Shown here one piece after another: positions 1-8,377 of a DNA stretch of 23,096 nt. Source of the DNA: an uncultured Duganella sp. (GTDB lineage Bacteria > Pseudomonadota > Gammaproteobacteria > Burkholderiales > Burkholderiaceae); the NCBI GenBank assembly GCA_946482635.1, contig CAMLSG010000067.1, positions 1 to 23,096 on the forward strand, read 5' to 3'. Position 1 is the stretch's first letter. Every line of letters begins with the position of its first letter. The translations under genes were made by a program, and so were the position numbers. The notes under the pieces were generated by a model that was given only the letters and a program-made list of their open reading frames with translations, was not told the origin of the DNA and did not search any database.

Positions 1-126
1 TTAAAAGTTACCGCGCACGATTGAACGTTGCGCATCTGCACAACAATAGTCCATTTATAATCTATTGCTATTTTTGTATGTCTGCCCGGCGCCGCTAGCG
101 CAGGCAAACCGCAAGGATCATGCATC
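1..126 (+). promoter_or_regulatory. Upstream region of vgrG with possible -10
   Basis: This AT-richer stretch precedes the vgrG start. A perfect TATAAT lies at 56-61, but no good -35 sits 16-18 nt upstream (CATCTG at 33-38 is poor), so an activator or another promoter architecture is possible. An AAGGA at 113-117 lies 9 nt before the ATG at 127 and decides that start. The ATG at 120 is in another frame. No gene is visible here. Confidence 0.4.
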
Positions 127-2880
127 ATGAAAATGAATGGCTTGTCTGAATCGCTGGCTGGATTGCTGCCGCTCGGAAGCCTGGCGGGCGCCAACCGCCC
201 GATCCGCCTGCGCCTGTCCGACGCGCAGGATGACCTCCTGCTGATCAAGCACGTCAGCGGAACGGAAACGATCTGCGGCGGTATTGAGTACAGGCTGCTG
301 TGCGTGTCGAAGACGGCCGGCCTGCCGACCAAGCAATTCATCGCCGTGCCGGCCGAAATACAGTTTGTGACCGATACCGGAGACTTGCGCTCCGTATGCG
401 GCATCGTCGCCGAAGCCATGGAAGGACAAAGCGACGGCGGCCTGGCGACCTACCAGCTGGTCATCCGCGACGCCCTGGCGATTATGGAACTGCGCACCAA
501 TACCCGCGTCTTCCGCAACGCCAGTGAGATCGACATCACCCAAACCATCTTGAGCGAATGGTGCCAGCGCACGCCGATGATGGCGCGCGCTTTTGAGTTC
601 GACCTTGGCCAGTTGCGCAGCTATCCTGCACGTGAATTCACGATGCAGTACAACGAATCGGATGCCCAGTTCCTGCGCCGCATATGGAAACGGCGCGGCA
701 TCGCATGGTTCATCCGGCCGGGAAAATCCAGCGAAAACAACGGCGACAGTATCCCAGTGCATACGCTGGTGCTGTTCGACGACGTAGCGGCGTTGCAGCA
801 GAACGCTGCCGGCACCGTCCGATACCACCGCGACGACGGCACGGAAACGCGCGACAGCATCACGGCCTGGCACGCCGTTCGCACGCTTAGCGCAGGCAAG
901 ACCAGCCGCCAGAGCTGGGACTATGCCAATGCCCAGATGTCGGCCAGCGACGAAACCGGCCGCATCAACCAGGGCGAATGGGGTAACCAACTTGCGGCAA
1001 GCCTGGAGGACTACCTGGTTGATGTGCCGCATGCGGGAGACAGCAGTACGGATTACCGCAACCTCGGCACGCTGCGAATGCTGCGCCGTGAGTATGAGTC
1101 GAAGTGCTACCGCGGCGAAAGCGGTGTGCGTGACCTTTGCATTGGCCAGTGGATCGCCGTGACCGGGCATGCCGCCATCGATTCCCACCCGCAGGAAGAA
1201 CGCGAGTTCGTCATCACTGAACTGCATGTCGATGCCGAGAACAACCTGCCCAAGGCCTTGAACGACAAGGCACGCCGCCTGTTTTCGATGAACCGGTGGC
1301 GCGGTGGCGGCCTGTCGTCCGCATTGGAGCAGGCCAGCGAAGAACGCGGCGTGCGCTACACAAACCATTTCAGTTGCGTGCGGCGCGGCATCGCCATTGT
1401 TCCCGCCTACGATCCACGCGTCGACTTGCCGCGCACGGAAGCACAAAGCGTGATCGTGGTCGGGCCGCCTGGAGAAGAAGTCCATTGCGATGACCTCGGG
1501 CGGGTAAAGATTCGCTTCCCTGCCTGCCGGCCGGAGGACCATTCCAATGGTGCGGGCGCCTCCGGCAGTGATCGCGACTCGGCCTGGGTACGCATTGCCG
1601 GCACTTGGGCCAGCCGCCAATGGGGCGCCATCTCGCTGCCGCGTGCCGGCGACGAATGCATCGTCACCTTCCTCGGCGGCGACCCGGACAAGCCAATCAT
1701 TACGGGCCGCGTGCATGGCGGCACCACGCCGCCGCCAACCTTCAGCCACGCAGGCGGCCTGCCCGGCAACCGCTACCTCTCGGGCATCAAGAGCAAGGAA
1801 GTCCAGGGCCAACGCTACAACCAGTTGCGCGTGGACGATACACCCGGCGAGATCAGTGCCCAATTGGCCAGCGAACATGGTCATAGTGAGCTCAATCTTG
1901 GCTACCTGACCGATCCGCGCTTCGACGGCAAAGGCAGTCCGCGCGGCGAAGGTGCAGAGCTGCGCAGTGACCATGCAGTGGCAATCAAGGGCGCGCAGGG
2001 CGTCTACATCAGCGCCGATGCGCAACTGCGTGCGGCCGGCCGCCAGTTGGAACGCGATGGACTCACAGGCCTGGCCGATGCGTTGCAAAGCATCCAGCAG
2101 CAACTGGCGGAACTCGCCGGCACCCACCATGCGGAAGATGGCGACGGCAAGCCGCTGTCGCAATTGATCGGCCATCTGAAGCAATGGGAAAAAGGCAGTA
2201 ATACCGATGGCGGCAAGGGCAACCCGGCGGGCGGCCAACCGATTGTCGCCGTGAACGCGCCGGCCGGCGCGATCCTGGGCAGCTCAGACAATGTCGCCAT
2301 TGGCGCGCAAACCCATGTTGACGTGGTCAGCGTCGGCAATACGCAGGTGTCGGCTGGGCGCAGCTTGCTGATGCGGGCTGCGCAAAGCGTCAGCCTGTTT
2401 GCGCATAAGCTGGGCATGAAACTCGTTGCCGCCGAAGGCAAGATCGACATGCAGACGCACCAGGACGATATCGAGCTGACTTCGGCGAAGCGCATCGTAT
2501 TGTCCGCCGCGGACGAAATCGTCATCCAGGCGCCGAAGGTTCGCATCGTGAGCCAGGGCGCACAGTCGAACTATGGCGGTGGGGCGATCACGCACCAGCT
2601 TAGCGGCGCTTACACCGTCAAGTCGGCGACGTTCGCGCATAGCGGCGCCGGCGACGCCAGCCCGCAGGCCTTGGAACTGCCAAAGAGCAAAGTCCAGTCG
2701 GACGAGAAATTCATTGTGCGCTATATCGGCAGCAACGCCCCGGTGAAAGGCGCGTCGTACATTATCAAGCTGAACAACGGTAAAGTCATCAGCGGAAAGA
2801 CCAATGCCAAAGGCGAGACCGAGCTCAGTAAAGAGCAGGAAATGCTCATCGCCGACATCGAAATCCGCGACGACGCCTGA
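127..2880 (+). CDS. vgrG: Type VI secretion tip protein VgrG with C-terminal transthyretin-like extension
   Basis: VgrG trimers form the puncturing spike at the tip of the T6SS tube and carry effectors into target cells. The 917-residue protein shows the usual order. A gp27-like base fills about residues 1-400. A gp5-like OB domain sits near 445-540 (DLGRVKIRFP, then GDECIVTFLGGDPDKPIITGR). A DUF2345-type beta-helix region spans about 600-840, with a helical insertion near 635-690 rich in Gln and Leu. The last 60 residues (VKGASYIIKLNNGK, then GKTNAKGETEL) look like a small beta-sandwich of the transthyretin/carboxypeptidase-regulatory type. In other T6SS such VgrG tails dock Tle lipase effectors, which matches the lipase gene starting 15 nt downstream. 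The start at 127 is supported by AAGGA at 113-117. No N-terminal truncation is seen. The family call is firm; the docking role is inferred. Confidence 0.95.
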   Translation: MKMNGLSESLAGLLPLGSLAGANRPIRLRLSDAQDDLLLIKHVSGTETICGGIEYRLLCVSKTAGLPTKQFIAVPAEIQFVTDTGDLRSVCGIVAEAMEGQSDGGLATYQLVIRDALAIMELRTNTRVFRNASEIDITQTILSEWCQRTPMMARAFEFDLGQLRSYPAREFTMQYNESDAQFLRRIWKRRGIAWFIRPGKSSENNGDSIPVHTLVLFDDVAALQQNAAGTVRYHRDDGTETRDSITAWHAVRTLSAGKTSRQSWDYANAQMSASDETGRINQGEWGNQLAASLEDYLVDVPHAGDSSTDYRNLGTLRMLRREYESKCYRGESGVRDLCIGQWIAVTGHAAIDSHPQEEREFVITELHVDAENNLPKALNDKARRLFSMNRWRGGGLSSALEQASEERGVRYTNHFSCVRRGIAIVPAYDPRVDLPRTEAQSVIVVGPPGEEVHCDDLGRVKIRFPACRPEDHSNGAGASGSDRDSAWVRIAGTWASRQWGAISLPRAGDECIVTFLGGDPDKPIITGRVHGGTTPPPTFSHAGGLPGNRYLSGIKSKEVQGQRYNQLRVDDTPGEISAQLASEHGHSELNLGYLTDPRFDGKGSPRGEGAELRSDHAVAIKGAQGVYISADAQLRAAGRQLERDGLTGLADALQSIQQQLAELAGTHHAEDGDGKPLSQLIGHLKQWEKGSNTDGGKGNPAGGQPIVAVNAPAGAILGSSDNVAIGAQTHVDVVSVGNTQVSAGRSLLMRAAQSVSLFAHKLGMKLVAAEGKIDMQTHQDDIELTSAKRIVLSAADEIVIQAPKVRIVSQGAQSNYGGGAITHQLSGAYTVKSATFAHSGAGDASPQALELPKSKVQSDEKFIVRYIGSNAPVKGASYIIKLNNGKVISGKTNAKGETELSKEQEMLIADIEIRDDA

Positions 2881-2895
2881 CGAGAAGATCGAGCA

Positions 2896-4569
2896 ATGAC
2901 AGACAACACACCAACCCGCGAAGTCCCGGGCCAATACGACGGCGCCGTGGTGCGCGCCAAATCCGTGCTGTCGCCGGAAGGCTTCCCTGTACGCGCATTG
3001 GTCAAACTGTACCCAAAGCAGATTATCCCGATCATTTTCATTCCAGGGATTATGGGAACGAACCTGCGCGTAAAAGATGGCAAGGGCTATGCCTGGCGTC
3101 CGCCTAACGGGAAGGTGGCGGGCTTGATCCAGGTGATTCAATATTTGGGTAAAGACGCCGCGGCACGGAAGAAAGTGCTGCACCCTGATCGTGTCGAAGT
3201 TGACGGCGAGGGCTCCGTCAGCTTGACGCGCAAGGTCGAAAAACAATTGAAAGGCGCGCCAGACCTTGACCCCGAAAAGCTCGCCAGGCTATATGGATGG
3301 GGAGAACTCCATCGCGACAGCTATGGGCGAATCCTGAATACCTTGCAGGAACGCCTGCATGACATCTTGAAGACTGACGGCACGCCCGATGAGGCCTGGG
3401 TGCAGTTGGTGCTGGAACAGCAAAAGCTTCATCAGTTTGGCGCTGAAAAGCCATTCGAAGAACTCACGTCCGACGACCTGAAGCGATTTGCCAACGCAGC
3501 GTACCCGGTACACGCTGTTGGCTATAACTGGCTGCAGTCGAACAATGTCTCGGTCCAGCGCCTGGTGGACAAGATCGACGCCATCACTGATTTCTACAAG
3601 AACACCCTGGACAAAGACTGCGAGAAAGTCATTCTTGTTACTCACTCGATGGGGGGCTTAGTGGCACGCGCATGCACCCAGCTGCAAGGCAAGAGCGACA
3701 AGGTTTTGGGTGTCGTGCATGGCGTCATGCCTGCCATTGGTGCACCGGCGACCTATAAGCGAATGCGGGCAGGATTTGAAGGCGTCGAACAGGTTCTGCT
3801 TGGGCGAAACGCGGCAGAAGCTACGGCAGTACTAACGCAAGCGCCGGGTCCAATGGAATTGCTGCCTACCTCTGAATACCAGGCGAAGCTCCCAAGTGGC
3901 ACACAACATTGGTTGCGGGCGCATTACGGCAAAGAAAAATCGGCAGAACAGCAAGCCTCGTCCTTGCTAGGCGAGGGGAACCCGTATGACACCATATATC
4001 GGGACCAGACGCATTGGTGGCGGTTGGTTAAAACAGAGCTGATTAATCCCGCCCGCAAGAAAAAAACGGGGAGTGAAACGACGCGAAGCGACAAAGAAGA
4101 CGATTTTCATGCAGATCCGGATTTCGCCGCGTACCTGGATGTCTTGCAAATTGCCAAGGAGTTTCATGAGAGCATAAAAGACCAATATCACGGCAATTGC
4201 CATGCGTATTATGCCGCAGACCACGCGCAGCCGGCATGGGGGGAGGTCAAATGGGCGGCAAACGTCCCGATGGCTGATTTCTCACAAGGCGACATTGTTG
4301 ACGATGACCTTAATGGAACGGTCAAGGTGAGAATGGGCGAAACATTTTGCAGGTTAGAGATTGCAGGTCAAGACTTGCCTGGGGACGGAACTGTTCCAGA
4401 ACTCTCCGGACAAGCACCGAAAGCGCATGTGAAACAGATATTTCGGCATGAAGGGAAACGTAAAGGCCATATAAGCTATGACCATCAGGGGAGCTACTCG
4501 AATGACTTCACAGCTGGCCTGACACTCTACTCCATCGTTAAATTGACGCTTGAATCCGGAATTTTGTGA
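2896..4569 (+). CDS. Predicted T6SS lipase/phospholipase effector (Tle-type alpha/beta hydrolase)
   Basis: This is probably a toxin delivered by the upstream VgrG to hydrolyse membrane phospholipids of rivals. The 557-residue protein has an N-terminal PIIFIPGIMGTNLR motif (about residues 44-57), as in PGAP1/LCAT-like hydrolases. It also has a canonical nucleophile elbow THSMGG with Ser251. A likely catalytic Asp is in LPGDGTVPE (Asp497), and a likely catalytic His is in GHISYDHQGSY (His525 or His530). There is no signal peptide, as expected for a T6SS cargo. It lies 15 nt after vgrG and is followed by a Tli4-like immunity gene, which favours a Tle4-like assignment. That subfamily is inferred from the neighbour rather than from the enzyme's own motifs. 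The 3' half is noticeably AT-richer than the polysaccharide genes. Enzyme type is well supported, but substrate is not shown. Confidence 0.85.
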   Translation: MTDNTPTREVPGQYDGAVVRAKSVLSPEGFPVRALVKLYPKQIIPIIFIPGIMGTNLRVKDGKGYAWRPPNGKVAGLIQVIQYLGKDAAARKKVLHPDRVEVDGEGSVSLTRKVEKQLKGAPDLDPEKLARLYGWGELHRDSYGRILNTLQERLHDILKTDGTPDEAWVQLVLEQQKLHQFGAEKPFEELTSDDLKRFANAAYPVHAVGYNWLQSNNVSVQRLVDKIDAITDFYKNTLDKDCEKVILVTHSMGGLVARACTQLQGKSDKVLGVVHGVMPAIGAPATYKRMRAGFEGVEQVLLGRNAAEATAVLTQAPGPMELLPTSEYQAKLPSGTQHWLRAHYGKEKSAEQQASSLLGEGNPYDTIYRDQTHWWRLVKTELINPARKKKTGSETTRSDKEDDFHADPDFAAYLDVLQIAKEFHESIKDQYHGNCHAYYAADHAQPAWGEVKWAANVPMADFSQGDIVDDDLNGTVKVRMGETFCRLEIAGQDLPGDGTVPELSGQAPKAHVKQIFRHEGKRKGHISYDHQGSYSNDFTAGLTLYSIVKLTLESGIL

Positions 4570-4579
4570 GAGCACAACC

Positions 4580-5959
4580 ATGCCTGAATTGACGCGACGC
4601 TATGCCTATCGGCTCCTCGTTATATCGCTGATGGTCTCATCCATTTCGCTTGCAAGTGCAGGAAGTATTAGAACCAAGAAGGATCAATCCATGAATGTGA
4701 TTGCGACGACCCAACTATCCACGCATTGCCTGGGGCGCTTTGTCCTTGACCTACCTAGTGACGCTGAGTATGTCGGTGGAAGTTATGAGTATGGATTCTC
4801 GACAGTTGAGATGCAGCATATGAGTTACGAAGAATTTATCAAAGATGTGGACGCCTTCGAAACCAAGCTGCGGAGCACCAAGCATAAATCTGGCTCTGCG
4901 CTGCTATTGAAAACCAGTTCGCCTGATGCCAGGAATCGTGTATTGAGTTACTGGGAGCGATATGGTGCAGATGTATTGGTCAGGACGTCTGGGTATCGCT
5001 GGATAGACGGGATGCGTTATCTGCTCAAGATGACTTCGGACCCCGACAAGATGGAGCGAGCAAACGCCCATGCAAGCAATATCCTCGCCCACCTGAACTC
5101 TCGGTCCAACGACATACCAACGTCCCCTGGCTTTTGTATTGCGCACGGAATCATCACCGACGAAGGTAGCAGCAAGAACGAAAGTCTCAATGCGCGCTTT
5201 CGGTTGAAAAATCGACCTGATATCGTCATCGATATCGCCACTACACGAAACACTGACGAGCCACCCGAATCCCTCCTGTCGCGTAAGCCCGGCGTATTAA
5301 GTGCATTAGGAATTCTTGGCGCAACTCTTGGCGGCGTACACAATATTAGGGACGGCGACCGCGTCGTCAATGGAATGCCGGGACAGGAATGGTTGTTGAA
5401 GGCCCCTAACGATCAAGGGCATCAAGCGCATTTGTTCACCTGGGAAGCTCCAGGTCTGGAGCGCGATGCTTTGCGTCCACAGGTCCGTATCGACCTTCAA
5501 TCGGCCAATAACGATGGTGGGCTTGATCCGACACCAGCCAGCCTTACGGATACCCAGATGCTTGAATTATGGGAGCGCATCCTTCCAACACTCCGCCTGC
5601 GTCCAACTGACGGTAGTAAAGGGGACCCCGACATGAAGCCAGCGCCGCAAACGAACAATGGAGATGCACTTCCATTGGGCGAACTGGTACGTACCGGCGC
5701 AAGCTGTCCTCAGACTGGCTATTGGCAATGTCCCGAGAATGATGTGCATGGCAGTACCCGGCTGTTCCACGCTGGCGACTCCATGCCGCCGGCCATCGTC
5801 AAGCGCGACTTGTCATTTGTGGAGCGCCTTAGAGGCAGCAGCGATCAGCACAGCACCAGTACCGTCTGGCGCCTTGTGCGATATGACAATCCGGGTCCTG
5901 TTAATACGCCAACGCCGGTAGCAGGTGAGGACACCGTCCAACCGCCAAGCGACGCGTAA
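4580..5959 (+). CDS. Tli4-like T6SS immunity protein with extra C-terminal module
   Basis: It probably neutralises the lipase encoded just upstream, in the producer's envelope. The start at 4580 (MPELTRRYAY) gives 459 residues and an N-terminal hydrophobic segment (LLVISLMVSSISLASAG) that reads as a signal peptide. An in-frame ATG at 4550 inside the lipase gene would bury that signal and is less likely. Residues about 35-345 match the paralogue at 6266-7312 block by block: CLGRFVLDLP, KHKSG, SGYRW, DEGSSKNESLN, RFRLK, LLSRKPG, NIRDGDR, PGQEWLLKAPND, HLFTWEAPGL. Both proteins resemble the Tli4 family that protects against Tle4 phospholipases. The last ~110 residues, with CPQTGYWQCPEND at about 374-386 followed by GSTRLFHAGDSMP, are absent from the paralogue. 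This tail resembles a short Cys/Trp module I associate with T6SS PAAR-region proteins. Family call good, specificity inferred. Confidence 0.8.
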   Translation: MPELTRRYAYRLLVISLMVSSISLASAGSIRTKKDQSMNVIATTQLSTHCLGRFVLDLPSDAEYVGGSYEYGFSTVEMQHMSYEEFIKDVDAFETKLRSTKHKSGSALLLKTSSPDARNRVLSYWERYGADVLVRTSGYRWIDGMRYLLKMTSDPDKMERANAHASNILAHLNSRSNDIPTSPGFCIAHGIITDEGSSKNESLNARFRLKNRPDIVIDIATTRNTDEPPESLLSRKPGVLSALGILGATLGGVHNIRDGDRVVNGMPGQEWLLKAPNDQGHQAHLFTWEAPGLERDALRPQVRIDLQSANNDGGLDPTPASLTDTQMLELWERILPTLRLRPTDGSKGDPDMKPAPQTNNGDALPLGELVRTGASCPQTGYWQCPENDVHGSTRLFHAGDSMPPAIVKRDLSFVERLRGSSDQHSTSTVWRLVRYDNPGPVNTPTPVAGEDTVQPPSDA

Positions 5960-5961
5960 GC

Positions 5962-6228
5962 ATGCCGAACGTCATCCGCCTCAATGACCCCACCTCGCAT
6001 GGTGGAAAAGTCGTCAGCGTAAGTGCGACATGGTTCATGGTCGACGGCATCGCGGTCGCCCGCGTCGGCGACCAATGCATCTGCCCTATGCCGGGCCATA
6101 GCGTCTGCGTAATCATCGAAGGAAATTCCGATCATGTCATTGACGGGATTCCTGTTGCTTACGACGGCCACAAGACAAGTTGCGGCGCCACTCTGCAATC
6201 CACGCTGACAACTTTCAGCACCAAGTGA
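5962..6228 (+). CDS. PAAR domain protein (T6SS spike tip)
   Basis: PAAR proteins cap the VgrG trimer with a metal-stabilised cone and help attach effectors. This 88-residue protein consists of the PAAR fold alone: RLNDPTSHGG at the N terminus, VDGIAVARVGDQCICP with two Cys, GHSVCVIIEG, then IDGIPVAYDGHKTSCGA. The repeated G-I-P/A-V-A turns and the His/Cys set suit the metal site. It starts 2 nt after the first immunity gene and lies before the second, so it is part of the same transcription unit. No toxin domain is fused, so the lipase is presumably the cargo. The ATG at 5962 is the only plausible start. Confidence 0.92.
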   Translation: MPNVIRLNDPTSHGGKVVSVSATWFMVDGIAVARVGDQCICPMPGHSVCVIIEGNSDHVIDGIPVAYDGHKTSCGATLQSTLTTFSTK

Positions 6229-6265
6229 AATCGCCTTGGGGCGGCAGTTCGATCGAAACTGAACA

Positions 6266-7312
6266 ATGAACAAATACAGAAGCCATTTGTCGCGGGCATT
6301 AGGACTGGGTGCAGCATTGCTTGGCGCCGCTGACGTATGCGCAGGCGAGAAAACGATGAACGAGACCGGCTTTGAAAGAACAGTCACGTATTGCTTTGGT
6401 CGTTTCCTGATTGACCTGCCGGCGGAAGCGGAGTTTGTGGGAGGCTATTACGAATACGACTTCGCGAAGATCGAGCGGGAGCCGATGGAACACAGGATGT
6501 TCCAACAGGAGGTTGATGATTTCGAAAAGCGGTTGCTGGCAAAAAAGCACAAGTCCGGTACTTCACTGCTTCTGAAAAAAGCGACATCGGAGGAAAATAC
6601 TCGGGTTTATGCCTACTGGTATGGCCCCAACTTTGACTATTCTGTCGACCTTTCAGGATATCGGTGGCTCAATGGGCAACGTTATCTGGCAAAAAGCATG
6701 GCGGACCCTGACAAAGTCGAACTGGGTGCGAAGGAGGTGGGCACGATTATGGATAACCTTCACCCAATGCAGGCCAACATCCCGACAATAAAGGGATTTT
6801 GCATGGACCAAGCATTGATAGCAGATGAAGGGGCGAGCAAAGACGAGAGCCTCAACATGCGCTTTCGCCTGAAAAAACATCCGGACATTGTGCTCGATAT
6901 TGCGACCAATCGAAACAAAGATATGCCGCCTGACTCGTTATTGTCGCGAAAGCCAAGCCTGTTCAGCGGTCTCGGACTTCTTGGTGCGGCGCTAGGCGGC
7001 TTAAGGAATATCAGGGATGGCGACCGTAAGATCGGGGATCATCCTGGCCAGGAGTGGTTAATGAAAGCGCCGAATGACCACGGTCAAAAGGCGCATCTCT
7101 TCACATGGGAAGCGCCGGGCCTGTATCGCGACGCGCTGCATCCGCAAATCCGTTTTGACCTCCAGTCCGGCAACTTCGATGGTGGCCTCGACCCCGGACC
7201 GATCAGCATGACCGATAAGCAAATGCTTGAGTTGTGGGACAGGATTCTGAATTCCTTGCGGCTGCGGCCAACCGAAGCTGGCCCTGGCATGGCAAAACAG
7301 TCGCTGGAATAG
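6266..7312 (+). CDS. Second Tli4-like T6SS immunity protein (paralogue)
   Basis: This 348-residue protein is a diverged copy of the immunity protein at 4580-5959 without its C-terminal extension. The N terminus (ALGLGAALLGAADVCAG) looks like a signal peptide, placing it in the periplasm or membrane. Shared blocks include CFGRFLIDLP, KHKSGTSLLLKK, SGYRWLNGQRYL, DEGASKDESLNMRFRLK, LLSRKPS, NIRDGDR, PGQEWLMKAPND and HLFTWEAPGLYRDALHPQIRFDLQ. The start at 6266 lacks a clear Shine-Dalgarno; a later ATG at 6356 would lose the signal sequence. It lies 37 nt downstream of the PAAR gene. A second copy may widen protection against related lipases or be left from an earlier effector exchange. Its target effector is not shown by the sequence. 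Confidence 0.8.
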   Translation: MNKYRSHLSRALGLGAALLGAADVCAGEKTMNETGFERTVTYCFGRFLIDLPAEAEFVGGYYEYDFAKIEREPMEHRMFQQEVDDFEKRLLAKKHKSGTSLLLKKATSEENTRVYAYWYGPNFDYSVDLSGYRWLNGQRYLAKSMADPDKVELGAKEVGTIMDNLHPMQANIPTIKGFCMDQALIADEGASKDESLNMRFRLKKHPDIVLDIATNRNKDMPPDSLLSRKPSLFSGLGLLGAALGGLRNIRDGDRKIGDHPGQEWLMKAPNDHGQKAHLFTWEAPGLYRDALHPQIRFDLQSGNFDGGLDPGPISMTDKQMLELWDRILNSLRLRPTEAGPGMAKQSLE

Positions 7313-7417
7313 GGCGGTTCAGCAAATTTTGCCCCGGATAGCAAACGCCTGGGTTGCGCAGCCAGTAGTCACTCGTTAATATTATGTAAATTTTGTTAAT
7401 TCGAAGCTGGCGCACGC
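7313..7417 (+). promoter_or_regulatory. Intergenic gap, possible promoter for the polysaccharide genes
   Basis: This gap separates the T6SS cassette from the polysaccharide genes. It holds an AT-rich core at 7376-7402. A weak sigma70-like pair can be read as TTGCGC (7354-7359), a 17-nt spacer and TAATAT (7377-7382). No clear terminator with a T-run is seen after 7312, and no strong Shine-Dalgarno precedes the ATG at 7418. Confidence 0.3.
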
Positions 7418-8377
7418 ATGCTGGATGTCTTGATTACTGTCGATGTGGAGATCTGGTGCGGTGGCTGGCAAGACATCGATGCCCGCTTTCCGGATGCCTT
7501 CCGGCGCTACATCCAGGGCCCTACGGCAGGCGGCGACTATGGCCTGCCTTACCAGCTGAAGATGCTGTCCGACCACGGCCTGAAAGGGGTGTTCTTTGTC
7601 GAACCCCTGTTCGCCGCGCGTTTCGGCCGCCAGCCTTTGGCGGAAATCGTCGGCATGATCGAGGCGGCCGGACATGAGGTGCAATTGCACCTGCATACCG
7701 AGTGGGTGGACGAGGCGCGCGAGCCGCTGCTGCCGCCAGCGGCAGGCAAACGCCAGCACCTGCGCTACTTCTCGCTGGACGAGCAGACGATCCTGATCCG
7801 CAAGGGCAAAGCCATGCTGGAACAGGCTGGCGCCACGCACGTCAATGCCTTCCGCGCCGGCAGTTTCGGCTTCAACCGCGACAGCCTGCATGCGCTGGCG
7901 GCCAATGGCCTGCCGTTTGACAGCAGTTATAACGCGACCTTGATGGGGCCGGACAGCGGAGTGATGCCGGGTACCCTGATGACCGATCCGGCCAGCTGCG
8001 ACGGCGTGACCGAATATCCGATGACGGTTTATCGCGATGGCCGCGGCCTGCGCCACGCCCAGCTGACATCCTGCTCGTCGGCCGAACTGGAAGGTTTGCT
8101 GTGGCAGGCGCTCGAGCAAGGCAGGCAGGCATTCGTCCTGTTGTCGCATGGCTTCGAATTGCTGAACACGGCCAAGACCCGCAGCGACCCGGTGGTGGTG
8201 AAACGCTTCCGCCGCCTGTGCCAGTTCCTGGAACAGCAGCGCGACAGTTTCCGCACGGGCGGCTTCGCCGGACGTCAACAAGCCGTGGCTGGGATCCAGC
8301 ATGGCCCGCTGACCTCGCCATTGCACCGGACCGGCATGCGTATGCTGGAACAGGCTTACCGCCGGAGGTACGGATGA
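7418..8377 (+). CDS. Polysaccharide deacetylase family protein (NodB homology fold)
   Basis: It probably removes N- or O-acetyl groups from a surface sugar polymer or its lipid-linked precursor. The 319-residue protein has the recognisable elements of carbohydrate esterase family 4-like enzymes. These are an N-terminal TVDVE with Asp9 and Glu11 on the first strand, a GHEVQLHLH motif with His91 and His93 as candidate metal ligands, and FRAGSFG with Arg146. The first motif is TVDVE rather than the classical TFDDG, as in the divergent deacetylases of PEP-CTERM-type exopolysaccharide loci. No signal peptide is seen, so it should be cytoplasmic. Its stop overlaps the next start in an ATGA, so translation is coupled to the downstream GNAT gene. 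Fold call is strong, substrate unknown. Confidence 0.85.
   Translation: MLDVLITVDVEIWCGGWQDIDARFPDAFRRYIQGPTAGGDYGLPYQLKMLSDHGLKGVFFVEPLFAARFGRQPLAEIVGMIEAAGHEVQLHLHTEWVDEAREPLLPPAAGKRQHLRYFSLDEQTILIRKGKAMLEQAGATHVNAFRAGSFGFNRDSLHALAANGLPFDSSYNATLMGPDSGVMPGTLMTDPASCDGVTEYPMTVYRDGRGLRHAQLTSCSSAELEGLLWQALEQGRQAFVLLSHGFELLNTAKTRSDPVVVKRFRRLCQFLEQQRDSFRTGGFAGRQQAVAGIQHGPLTSPLHRTGMRMLEQAYRRRYG

Noticed and set aside
118..2238. A 706-codon open frame on the - strand opposite vgrG
   Set aside because: It mirrors the codon structure of a high-GC gene, has no recognisable domain and is fully covered by the clear VgrG reading frame.
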